22,316 nt of DNA from UBA5216 sp963924885 (GCA_963924885.1 CAWUUY010000512.1:1-22316); one strand, 5' to 3'. Counted from the stretch's first letter, positions 14,823-21,976 are shown. A program made the numbers and translations. Notes: generated by a model from the letters alone, not told the origin.

Positions 14823-15821
14823 GTGCATGCAATGAAATTTCCTGCGGTCGCCGCCGTCGCCGCCGCCATTGTTTTGGGCATCTCGCTGGCGGTTTTTGCG
14901 CACGTGCCCAGCGCCCATGCGCAAACTGCGGGTGATTATCCCGCGCGGCCCATCCGCATGATCGTGCCGTTCGCTCCCGGCGGCAGCAATGACATCATGG
15001 GACGCTATCTTGCGCAGTACTTCACGGAACGCATGGGACGCCAGGTGGTGCTGGATAACCGCCCCGGCGCCGACGGCATCATCGGCACCGAGATCGTCGC
15101 GCGCTCCGCGCCCGACGGCTACACCTTGCTGGTGGCGTCGGCGGCGCATGCGGTGAATGGCGGTACGCGTAAGCTTCCGTATGATCCGATCAACTCGTTC
15201 GCGTGGGCGGGCACACTGGGACTGGGGCCGAGCGTGTTGTCGGTGCATGCGTCGATGCCGGTGAGTTCGGTGAAGGAATTGATCGCGCACGGCAAGGCCA
15301 ATCCCGGCAAACTGGTGATGGCGTCATCCGGCGGCTACGCGCATTTCAGCTCGGAATTGTTTCACCATATGTCCGGTATGAAACTGATCGTGGTGATTTA
15401 CAAGGGCGGGTTTCCCGCGCTGGTGGATACGATGGCCGGGCAGGCGCAGATTAATCTGGGCGCGCTGATTCAGACGATTCCGCATTTGAAGGGCGGCAAG
15501 CTTCGCGCGCTCGGCACGTCCGGCGCAAAACGCGCTCTGGCCACACCGGATCTGCCCACGATTGCTGAAGCCGGTATTCCCGGCTACGAAGCGAATAACT
15601 GGTGGGCGGTGGCCGCGCCCGCCGGCACCGCGCCCGGCATCATCACCAAGCTCAACACGGAAATCGCGAGTTACCTGAAACTGCCCGAGACGCTAAAGCG
15701 CTTTGGGGCGGAAGGCGTCGACGCGGATTTCCGCACGCCCGATGAAGTGCGCAAATTTTTGCCGGTGGAGATGTCGAAGTGGGCGAACGTGGCAAAAGTG
15801 GCGAATATACGGACGCAATAA
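14823..15821 (+). CDS. Bug/TctC-family periplasmic solute-binding protein 5
   Basis: This 332-residue receptor starts at GTG 14823. AGGAG (14811-14815) sits seven bases before it, while the in-frame ATG at 14832 is too far from the site. The signal peptide is long and Ala-rich, ending A-H-A at 31-33. The mature part has RPIRMIVPFAPGGSNDIMGR (42-61), VVLDNRPGADGIIGTE (75-90) and PDGYT (97-101). The C-terminal half has the usual T-P-D-L-P-T-I-A-E-A-G-I-P-G-Y-E hinge pattern. A collapsed TctC relic and then a sixth TctC gene follow on the same strand, so this looks like a local expansion. The ligand is unknown. Confidence 0.94.
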   Translation: MHAMKFPAVAAVAAAIVLGISLAVFAHVPSAHAQTAGDYPARPIRMIVPFAPGGSNDIMGRYLAQYFTERMGRQVVLDNRPGADGIIGTEIVARSAPDGYTLLVASAAHAVNGGTRKLPYDPINSFAWAGTLGLGPSVLSVHASMPVSSVKELIAHGKANPGKLVMASSGGYAHFSSELFHHMSGMKLIVVIYKGGFPALVDTMAGQAQINLGALIQTIPHLKGGKLRALGTSGAKRALATPDLPTIAEAGIPGYEANNWWAVAAPAGTAPGIITKLNTEIASYLKLPETLKRFGAEGVDADFRTPDEVRKFLPVEMSKWANVAKVANIRTQ

Positions 15822-15860
15822 ATCTGTTTAAAAATATATACTTAAGATATTTGTAGCGCA

Positions 15861-16082
15861 TTGATTCCGTTCGCGCCGGGCGGCTCCATCGACGTTGCAG
15901 GACGCATCAGGCCACTGATGAGTAGCGGCGCCAGCTGCTCGGCGCAACAGCCCGAGGTGCCCAACTGCACCGAAGCGGGCGCCGACATCGCTGGTTCGAG
16001 CGGGGATTTGAGCATTCGGCAAAGGTTTACTATTGCGAAGTTCCGCAAGATCGCAGGGCCAGCGGCCATCAAACCGGAGTGA
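15861..16082 (+). pseudogene. Collapsed relic of a TctC gene
   Basis: The 73-codon frame opens with IPFAPGGSIDVAGRI, the unmistakable N-terminal ligand loop of a TctC protein. It then jumps to E-V-P-N-C-T-E-A-G-A, which resembles the 'VPTxxEAGxPG' hinge, and ends F-R-K-I-A-G-P-A-A-I-K-P-E, the typical TctC C-terminus. About three quarters of a ~320-residue gene is missing, and the signal peptide is absent. All three pieces stay in one frame up to TGA 16080-16082. A domain-shuffled small protein is conceivable, but there is no ribosome site before 15861 and the upstream DNA is A+T-rich and non-coding. Loss of a TctC copy within a TctC-rich block is the simpler reading. Confidence 0.75.
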
Positions 16083-16116
16083 CGAGGCACCTGCCCCAAA
16101 TGTTGGGAGTGAGCCT

Positions 16117-17070
16117 ATGACTGCCCGCATGAGCGCGAAATTTCCCAGCGTGACTATCGGCGCGTGGGTATGGTGGGTGTGCGTGGCGAGTGCAGATGTC
16201 CTGCTGAGTGTGCCATTCGCGCAAGCGCATTCGTGGAAGCCGGATAAAGCGGTGGAACTGCTGGTGGGTTCCGGCGCCGGGGGCAGCGCCGACACCATGG
16301 GGCGCCACCTGCAGCGCATTGTCCAGGAGCAGAAACTTCTGCCGGTGCCGATCAATGTGCTAAACGAGGTGGGCGACAATCAGACGCTGGTGCGCACCTA
16401 TCTCAACCAGCACGCGGGCGACGCGCATTACTTCGATCTTGGCAACCCGACCCTGATCGTGAACCATGTGACGGGCGTTTCGACGCAGCACTACACGGAT
16501 TTCACGCCGGTGGCGCTGCTGCTCAACGAGTACGCCGTGTTCACGGTGCGCGCGGATTCGCCCATTAAAACCGCGCGTGATCTGGTCGAGGTAATTTGCA
16601 AAAACCCTGAAGCCTGGTCGGTGGGCGTCAGCAATCTCGGCGTCACCAATCACCTGACGTATACCTTGCTTGCCAAGGTAGCCGGTGTAGACCCGAAAAA
16701 ACTCAAGGTAGTGGTGTTCAAGTCGAATACCGAAGGCATCGCGGCAATGCTGGGCGGGCACCTCAACATGGCCGCCTCCGCCATCACGTCGGTGGCGCCG
16801 CATGTCAAGGCGGGCAACGCGCGCATCATTACCATCGGCGCGAAAGGGTTGAGCGCGGCGCAGGTTGCATACTGGGAGGATATTTTCGGCAAGGTTGTCG
16901 CGGTCGACGATTGGCGCAAAAGCCTTGAGGCGCAATCCTGGGACGGCAATTTCCTGCGCAGCCGCGAATTCACGAAATACCTGGAGAACGATTACAACCA
17001 GACCAAGGCAATCATGAGCGATCTGGGGTTAGCGAAGTTACGATATTCAGGGGCGGTGCTGTTTGAGTAA
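16117..17070 (+). CDS. Divergent, internally shortened TctC-family protein 6
   Basis: This 317-residue protein is from a more distant TctC branch. It has a signal peptide with Trp-rich core ending A-Q-A at 35-37, KPDKAVELLVGSGAGGSADT (41-60) in place of 'PFAPGG', and the late TctC segment KGLSAAQVAYWEDIF (243-257). In relatives that I know, about 30 residues including a 'LADVPTWKEQG' type segment normally separate the 'RIIxI' strand from KGLSAAQ. Here RIITIGA runs directly into it (residues 236-243, DNA near 16838-16845), which suggests an in-frame deletion of part of the second lobe. ATG 16117 follows GGAGTGAG. The 3' end overlaps the convergent aldolase gene by 24 bases. Whether it still binds ligand is uncertain. 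Confidence 0.82.
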   Translation: MTARMSAKFPSVTIGAWVWWVCVASADVLLSVPFAQAHSWKPDKAVELLVGSGAGGSADTMGRHLQRIVQEQKLLPVPINVLNEVGDNQTLVRTYLNQHAGDAHYFDLGNPTLIVNHVTGVSTQHYTDFTPVALLLNEYAVFTVRADSPIKTARDLVEVICKNPEAWSVGVSNLGVTNHLTYTLLAKVAGVDPKKLKVVVFKSNTEGIAAMLGGHLNMAASAITSVAPHVKAGNARIITIGAKGLSAAQVAYWEDIFGKVVAVDDWRKSLEAQSWDGNFLRSREFTKYLENDYNQTKAIMSDLGLAKLRYSGAVLFE

Positions 17071-17745
17071 ATCCGTATATTGCCGCGCACCGCGCGCAAT
17101 AATATTGTTGGTGCGCACGTTCAACCAGCGCACGCCGTGCGACAGTAGCCACGGCATGCGTTGCTCCCAGTTGACGAGCACATTCAGTCCTGCGGTCTTG
17201 CCGCCCTTGATAACCCGCGCGATGGCTTTTTCGAGCAGTGCGGTCACTTCCGGGTGTTCCGGCTGGCCGGGATAGCCCAGTGCCAGCGCCACGTCGTTTA
17301 CACCGATGTTGATCACATCGACGCCGGGTACTGCAGTGATCTCGTCGATTTTTTCAATCGCGGCAGGCGTCTCGACCATGATGATGATGATTTTGTCGGC
17401 GTAATCCATGGGCCGTGCATAGCGCACGATATCGACCATCCGGCGGGCGGTGGCGCCATCCTCGATGTGCGGAATCATGATGCCGTCCACGCCGCAGTCG
17501 AAATAGCGCGTAATCAGCCCCGCGTCGTTCATCCACGGGCGCGCCACCGAGGCAATGCCCGCCAGCCGCGCCGCACGCGTCATCTCCTCGATGCGCTCGA
17601 AATCGTAACTCATGCGTTCGGCGTCGATCCACACCACATCAAGGCCGAGCCCGCCCAGATACTCCACCAGGCGCGGCGAGGTGAAATCCGGATTGAACAT
17701 CGTCACCACTTCGCCGGCGGCGAGCTTTTGCTTGATCTTGTTCAT
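17047..17745 (-). CDS. HpcH/HpaI-type aldolase/citrate lyase family protein
   Basis: This 232-residue TIM-barrel protein belongs to the HpcH/HpaI family of metal-dependent aldolases that make or split 2-oxo acids from pyruvate and an aldehyde. Retained positions are R69 (A-R-P-W), E125 (VETPAAI) and D151 (INIGVNDVALALGYPG), the presumed Arg and metal ligands. The 'D-x-E-H' motif of the family reads D41-A-E43-R44, so the catalytic His is Arg here. Activity may therefore be altered. ATG 17745 is preceded on the minus strand by GGAG; the longer open frame upstream has no family homology. It is convergent with, and overlaps, the TctC gene ending at 17070. The length is slightly under the usual ~250. 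Confidence 0.88.
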   Translation of the reverse strand: MNKIKQKLAAGEVVTMFNPDFTSPRLVEYLGGLGLDVVWIDAERMSYDFERIEEMTRAARLAGIASVARPWMNDAGLITRYFDCGVDGIMIPHIEDGATARRMVDIVRYARPMDYADKIIIIMVETPAAIEKIDEITAVPGVDVINIGVNDVALALGYPGQPEHPEVTALLEKAIARVIKGGKTAGLNVLVNWEQRMPWLLSHGVRWLNVRTNNIIARGARQYTDLLKQHRP

Positions 17746-17928
17746 GGGGCGCTCCGTTGGGATGTTGCATTGTCCTGGAAACGGTAGCCGGGAGGGGTGG
17801 GGCGTGAGGTAATGCCGTGAATTTCCCGGGATTTTTGCCGATATTTCGCGCGATTGATTACTCGCCGATGCGAGAAAACAGTCCGCTTTCAGCGGGTGAA
17901 GAGGAGTGCTTAAATTCCTATTCCACGC

Positions 17929-18054
17929 ATGACGGCGGCGCTGCGCAACAACAAGGATTTCCTTGCCGGGTTGCTGTTTTTCGCGCTCGTCCTGCTTTCG
18001 GCAGTAATGGTTTCCTGTCACATTCCCAATATCCGCCCGATCTCCGCTATGTAG
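17929..18054 (+). pseudogene. TctB-like N-terminal fragment
   Basis: A 41-residue frame begins MTAALRNNKDFLAGLLFFAL, followed by more hydrophobic residues (VLLSAVMVSC), then HIPNIRPISAM and a stop. The K-D-F-x-A-G-L-x-F segment at the start of the first membrane helix is the characteristic opening of TctB, the small membrane subunit of tripartite tricarboxylate transporters. The usual continuation toward 'GxxxRMGPGYFP' is missing. The 3' end runs into the 3' end of the oppositely oriented coiled-coil gene (18018-18326). No good ribosome site is seen. I judge it a leftover of a TctB gene; chance resemblance of a hydrophobic stretch is possible. Confidence 0.55.
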
Positions 18055-18326
18055 CGGCTGGCCTGCACGCCCCCGGCCACGGCGGTGTCAAGCGCGTCGT
18101 CGAAACTTTCATGTATGCCGTGCAGCGCATCTCTTACCCAGTGATGCCGGCGTACCGGGGACTGGAGCAGATTTTTGAGTGTTTCCACCTCATCCCGAAG
18201 GCGTTTAACGTCCTGCGGGTTACCCTTGATTTTTTGCAAATCGCGTTCAAGGGACTCGATCAGCGTGGCGACTTCATCGAGGTCTATCTCGCGGGTTTCG
18301 TTGTCGTTCGGATTGCGGATGGTCAT
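18018..18326 (-). CDS. Small coiled-coil hypothetical protein (102 aa)
   Basis: I do not recognise the family. The 102-residue acidic protein has a probable coiled coil at about 17-55: V-A-T-L-I-E-S-L-E-R-D-L-Q-K-I, then RLRDEVETLKNLLQ. An amphipathic C-terminal region with Gly/Ala, VAGGVQASRYIAEIGRILGM, follows. It has no signal peptide. Start ATG 18326 has a good AGAGGAA site upstream on the minus strand, which argues that it is real. It is divergent from the molybdenum-enzyme gene across 117 bases. ElaB/YqjD-type ribosome- or membrane-associated proteins share the coiled coil plus Gly-rich tail design, but the sequence does not establish this. Confidence 0.7.
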   Translation of the reverse strand: MTIRNPNDNETREIDLDEVATLIESLERDLQKIKGNPQDVKRLRDEVETLKNLLQSPVRRHHWVRDALHGIHESFDDALDTAVAGGVQASRYIAEIGRILGM

Positions 18327-18443
18327 GGTAATTTCCTCTGGTCAGTGTCTGCACATGCTACTCCGTCCTGGCGAAAACTGGCGCCCCGCGCCCGCCCGGT
18401 TTACCATCCGCTATACCTGTTTTGTTCAAAGGATCGCCACGCC

Positions 18444-20771
18444 ATGAGCACACACGACAGCCAAGCGCAGCACGACCCTCATCATGGTCACCACCACGAC
18501 GGCAAAAGGGTGGAAGACTTCCGCCTTATCACCGGAGCGGGCAAATTTGCCGCTGACTGGAATGCGCTGGGGCAACTGTATGGACACTTCGTGCGCTCGG
18601 ATCATGCGCACGCGGAAATTATCTCGGTGAATACCCGGCGCGCGCTGGCGCACCCCGGTGTCACGCACGTGTTCAACGGCGAAGACGCCGTGCGCGAGGG
18701 TTACGTCAAAGCGCAGAATGCGTTGGCGGCTTTCCCCGGACGCAACGGCATGAAACCGCGGGTGCTGGACCGGCCGGTGTTGGCGCACCGCAAAGTGCGC
18801 TTCGTCGGCGAGGCGGTGGTGCTGGTGGTGGCGGAAAGCGCCGCCGCGGCGGCCGATGCAGCGGAGCTGGTGGAGATCGAGTACCGCGAGCTGCCGGCAA
18901 TCGTTATCGGCGAAGACGCGCTGGCGCCGGGCGCGCCGCAACTGGATGAGGCGGTGCCGGGCAATCTGGTATTCGAAGCCGAGGCCGGCGACGAGGCGGC
19001 TGTTACAGCCGCGATCAAGGGTGCGGCGCACGTCACGCGGCTCAAGGTGTTGTCCACGCGCGTGTCACCCAGTCCGATGGAGCCGCGCGCGGCCTTGGTG
19101 CAATACGACGCGGCCACCGGTGTCTATCGCTTCAATTTGCCCATGCAGGGCGTGACCACCATCCGCAAGGCATTGTCGGTGTATTCGAAAGTGCCGGAAG
19201 ACAAACTGATACTCGACGTGCGCGATGTCGGCGGCGGCTTTGGCCAGCGCTCGCCGGCGTATCCCGAGTATGTGGCGCTGATGATGGCGGCCAAGACCAG
19301 CGGCAGGGCGGTGAAGTGGATCGCAACGCGCGTAGAAGCATTTCTCGCGGACAACCACGGACGCAGCACGCTCATCGACGGCCAACTGGCAATGGACCGC
19401 GACGGCAAATTCCTTGCGCTGCGTTTCGACTGGATCAGCGACTTCGGCGCGTACCTCGCACCGGGGCCGCAGGGGCACATCCGCAATACCACCACCTGCA
19501 TGACGGGGGTGTATTGCATACCCGCGCTGTATGCGAATTATCGCGTGCCGCTCACCAACACCACGCCGGTGGGCGCGTACCGCGGCGCGGGGCGTCCGGA
19601 TGTCGCCTACGCGGTCGAGCGCATGGTGAGCCAGGCTGCGGTTGAGTTGGGGATCGATGCGGCAGAGTTGCGGCGGCGCAACTTCATTCCGAACGACGCG
19701 TACCCGTACAAAACACCGACCGGTTCCGTCTATGAAAATGCCGATTTGCCGGGCTTGCTGGAGCAAGCGCTGCATTTCGCGGATTGGAAAGGCTTTGCCG
19801 CGCGTCGCGCGCAATCGGCGGCGGCGGGCAAGCTGCGCGGTATCGGCATCGCGGTGGTGATCGAGCCCACGGGTGCGGGCAACTTTATTGACGAAATCGA
19901 ATTGACACTTGAGGCGAGCGGCACGATCACTGTTTACACCGTGGCCAAGACGCAGGGCCATGGCCACGAGACGACCATGGCGATGATCGTATCCGATGCG
20001 CTCGGCATCGCGATGGAAAACGTCAAAGTGGTGCAATGTGTGCCGGGCACCACGCTGCAAGGCAACGGCACCGGCGGCTCGCGCACCATGGTGGGCGCGG
20101 GCAGCGTGTGTTACCTCGCGGCGCAAAAGCTGATCGAAGAAGGCAAATCGCTGGCCGCACTGGAACTCAAGGTGGAGCCGTCGCAGATGCAATACGCCAA
20201 AGGCGAATTCCGCACCACCGAATCACCGCGCGTCATCAAGCTCGCGGATCTGGCAAAAACCAAAACGCTAACCCTCAAGGCCGATGGAAAATTCGGCTCC
20301 ACCTTTCCCAACGGCTGCCATATCACCGAAGTTGAGGTGGATAAAGAAACTGGCGCGCCGGAAATCGTGTCGTACTGCGCGGTGGATGACTGCGGCGTCG
20401 TTATTAACCACGCCATCGTCGAAGGCCAACTGCACGGCGGCGTGGTGCAGGGTGCGGGGCAAGTGTTCGGCGAACACATCGTCTACGACCGCAAATCGGG
20501 CCAGCCGCTCTCCGCGAGCTTCATGGATTACATCATGCCGCGCGCCGGCTTGCTGCGAGAATTGCGCGGGGAAGAGCATCCCACCACCAGCAAGGTGAGC
20601 CCGCTCGGCGTCAAGGGCGTGGGTGAATCCGGCTGCACGGCGTCGATACCTTCACTCGTCGATGCGGTGATAGACGCACTGCGCCCGCTCGGCGTGCAGC
20701 AGCTTGATATGCCGCTGACGCCTTCGAAACTTTGGCATGCGATGCAGGACGTTAAGCAAGCGAAGCCATAA
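18444..20771 (+). CDS. Xanthine dehydrogenase/CoxL-family molybdopterin-binding large subunit
   Basis: This 775-residue molybdenum hydroxylase large subunit has the full family length. Landmarks are RVEDFRLITGAGKFAAD (22-38), the molybdopterin-contacting V-G-G-G-F-G-Q (262-268) and AYRGAGRPD (378-386). The catalytic Glu is E728 in KGVGESGCTAS. The residue in the AYR loop is Gly rather than the CO-dehydrogenase Cys (AYRCSFR), so it is not a form-I CO dehydrogenase. The N-terminus is His-rich (seven His in residues 4-18), possibly metal-binding. ATG 18444 follows AAAGGA at 18428-18433; the open frame extends 627 bases further upstream but that part has no homology. No FeS or FAD subunit gene adjoins it, and a decayed copy of its own C-terminus lies 3' of the toxin-antitoxin pair. 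Confidence 0.93.
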   Translation: MSTHDSQAQHDPHHGHHHDGKRVEDFRLITGAGKFAADWNALGQLYGHFVRSDHAHAEIISVNTRRALAHPGVTHVFNGEDAVREGYVKAQNALAAFPGRNGMKPRVLDRPVLAHRKVRFVGEAVVLVVAESAAAAADAAELVEIEYRELPAIVIGEDALAPGAPQLDEAVPGNLVFEAEAGDEAAVTAAIKGAAHVTRLKVLSTRVSPSPMEPRAALVQYDAATGVYRFNLPMQGVTTIRKALSVYSKVPEDKLILDVRDVGGGFGQRSPAYPEYVALMMAAKTSGRAVKWIATRVEAFLADNHGRSTLIDGQLAMDRDGKFLALRFDWISDFGAYLAPGPQGHIRNTTTCMTGVYCIPALYANYRVPLTNTTPVGAYRGAGRPDVAYAVERMVSQAAVELGIDAAELRRRNFIPNDAYPYKTPTGSVYENADLPGLLEQALHFADWKGFAARRAQSAAAGKLRGIGIAVVIEPTGAGNFIDEIELTLEASGTITVYTVAKTQGHGHETTMAMIVSDALGIAMENVKVVQCVPGTTLQGNGTGGSRTMVGAGSVCYLAAQKLIEEGKSLAALELKVEPSQMQYAKGEFRTTESPRVIKLADLAKTKTLTLKADGKFGSTFPNGCHITEVEVDKETGAPEIVSYCAVDDCGVVINHAIVEGQLHGGVVQGAGQVFGEHIVYDRKSGQPLSASFMDYIMPRAGLLRELRGEEHPTTSKVSPLGVKGVGESGCTASIPSLVDAVIDALRPLGVQQLDMPLTPSKLWHAMQDVKQAKP

Positions 20772-20852
20772 AAATATATTTAAAAACAAATAGTTATGAT
20801 AAAAGTGGCCTTGTGAGCCTGGTTCCCGATCTCTGCCTCATATAAGCCTTGT

Positions 20853-20880
20853 AATAGTGCGCCAATTTTGGCACACTATT
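20853..20880. promoter_or_regulatory. 28-bp near-palindrome, candidate toxin-antitoxin operator
   Basis: AATAGTG at 20853-20859 and CACTATT at 20874-20880 are the outer parts of 13-base arms flanking TT. The inner parts are CGCCAA and TTGGCA, so only one pair is mismatched. It ends four bases before the toxin start codon. Type II toxin-antitoxin operons are normally autorepressed by the antitoxin binding such a palindrome over the promoter. Confidence 0.65.
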
Positions 20881-20884
20881 TTCA

Positions 20885-21232
20885 ATGATCGACCGCACGA
20901 AAAAGTTACCTGCGCGATTCTATGTAACACCGGCGGGCGGTTGGCCCGTTCGTGAATGGATTTTGGAAATGTCCGCTACCGACCGTCACACAATCGGCAA
21001 GGACATACAGAAAGTTGAATTCGGATGGCCGCTCGGACGTCCTCATTGTGCACCGCTCAACCACGGTTTATGGGAAGTCTGCAGCAGCCTCGACAGTAAC
21101 CGGATTGCGCGGGTGATTTTCTGCATGGGCGATGGCCACATGATTCTGCTTCACGACTTCATCAAGAAATCGCGGAAGACGCCGCAAGCTGATATAGCAC
21201 TGGCACTGAAACGCAATCGAGAGGTAGTGTGA
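20885..21232 (+). CDS. HigB-like (Gp49/RelE superfamily) toxin
   Basis: This 115-residue product is from the phage-derived Gp49-like HigB toxin family, which cleaves mRNA on the ribosome. Typical family features are P-V-R-E-W-I-L (21-27), the G-x-P-L/GRP segment before a G-L-W-E-V strand (61-65), R-I-A-R-V-I-F (73-79), and the C-terminal L-L-H-D-F-I-K-K-S-R-K-T-P block (88-100). Toxin first, antitoxin second is the HigBA order. ATG 20885 has no clear Shine-Dalgarno; the palindrome at 20853-20880 lies just before it, so the transcript may be leaderless or poorly translated. The TGA shares a base with the antitoxin ATG. Confidence 0.88.
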   Translation: MIDRTKKLPARFYVTPAGGWPVREWILEMSATDRHTIGKDIQKVEFGWPLGRPHCAPLNHGLWEVCSSLDSNRIARVIFCMGDGHMILLHDFIKKSRKTPQADIALALKRNREVV

Positions 21233-21525
21233 TGGCACGACAAAAAAAAGGCAGCGTGAGCAAGGAAACTTTTGATGACTTTCTCGCGGAGCAAGGCATG
21301 CTCGAAGCGTGTGAGGATCACGCGATCAAGGAGATGATTGCCGAGCAGCTCGCCGCCGCGATGAAGGAGCAGTGTCTCACCAAGAGCGCCATGGCTGCGC
21401 GGATGAAGACCAGCCGCCGCCAACTCGATCGGCTGTTTGATCCTTCGATTCAGTCGGTGACGCTCGATACCTTGCGCCGCGCAGCGATGGCAGTGGGCCG
21501 TTCGCTTCGCATCGAACTCGTGTAA
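21232..21525 (+). CDS. HigA-like XRE-family antitoxin
   Basis: This 97-residue partner has an XRE-type helix-turn-helix at about 36-90: MIAEQLAAAMKEQCLTKSAM, then A-A-R-M-K-T-S-R-R-Q-L-D-R-L-F-D with the recognition helix. The S-V-T-L-D-T-L-R-R-A-A end is typical of this family. ATG 21232 overlaps the toxin stop (TGATG); a GTG three bases earlier is also in frame. GAGAGG (21219-21224) is well spaced, so the antitoxin has its own good ribosome site while the toxin does not. That fits the need for excess antitoxin. It should neutralise the toxin by binding and repress the operon at the 20853-20880 palindrome. Confidence 0.88.
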   Translation: MARQKKGSVSKETFDDFLAEQGMLEACEDHAIKEMIAEQLAAAMKEQCLTKSAMAARMKTSRRQLDRLFDPSIQSVTLDTLRRAAMAVGRSLRIELV

Positions 21526-21539
21526 GTCATGACCCCCAA

Positions 21540-21974
21540 CCTCAAGGCCGACGGAAAATTCGGCTCCACCTTTCCCCAACGGCTGCTACATCACCGAAGT
21601 CGAGGTAGATAAAGAAACCGGCGCGCCGGAAATCGTGTCGTACTGCGCCGTTGATGATTGCGGTGTCGTTATCAACCACGCCATCGTAGAAGGCCAGTTG
21701 CACGGCGGCGTGGTGCAGGGCGCGGGCCAGGTATTCGGAGATCAGATCGTCTACGACCGCGAATCGGGACAGCCGCCCAGTGCGAGCTTCATGGATTACA
21801 TAATGCCGCGCGCCGGCTTGCTGCGCGAATTGCGCGGCGAGGAACATCCCACCACCAGCAACGTGAGTCTCGGCGTCAAGTGCGTGGGCTAATCCGGCTG
21901 CGCCGCGTCGATACCGTCCTCGTCGATGCGGTGATAGACGCGCTGCGCCCGCTCGGCGTGCAGCAACTGGATAT
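21540..21974 (+). pseudogene. Decayed second copy of the molybdenum-subunit C-terminus
   Basis: Bases 21540-21974 align with 20273-20710 of the intact gene along their whole length with scattered substitutions. Disabling changes are visible: an extra C in CCCC at 21574-21577, loss of three bases near 21869, GAA of the catalytic Glu728 replaced by TAA at 21890-21892, and loss of one base shortly after, near 21920. Homology starts abruptly after the antitoxin stop and ends abruptly where the insertion-sequence end begins. The first two thirds of this copy are absent. Codon-third differences suggest an older paralog rather than a recent copy. Confidence 0.88.
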
Positions 21975-21976
21975 TA

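Noticed and set aside
15822..15860. Terminator after TctC gene 5
   Set aside because: The region is A+T-rich but shows no convincing G+C hairpin.
17746..17928. Additional gene upstream of the aldolase
   Set aside because: The open frame there has no ribosome site, no homology and normal non-coding composition; I see only the aldolase leader region.
17817..18443. 209-codon upstream extension of the molybdenum-subunit open frame
   Set aside because: It has no homology to the family, crosses a well-supported opposite-strand gene (18018-18326), and a good ribosome site sits before ATG 18444 where the conserved protein begins.
19065..20192. 375-codon open frame on the minus strand
   Set aside because: It lies entirely inside the molybdenum-subunit gene, is rich in His/Arg as expected for an antisense reading of G+C-rich codons, and shows no domain pattern.
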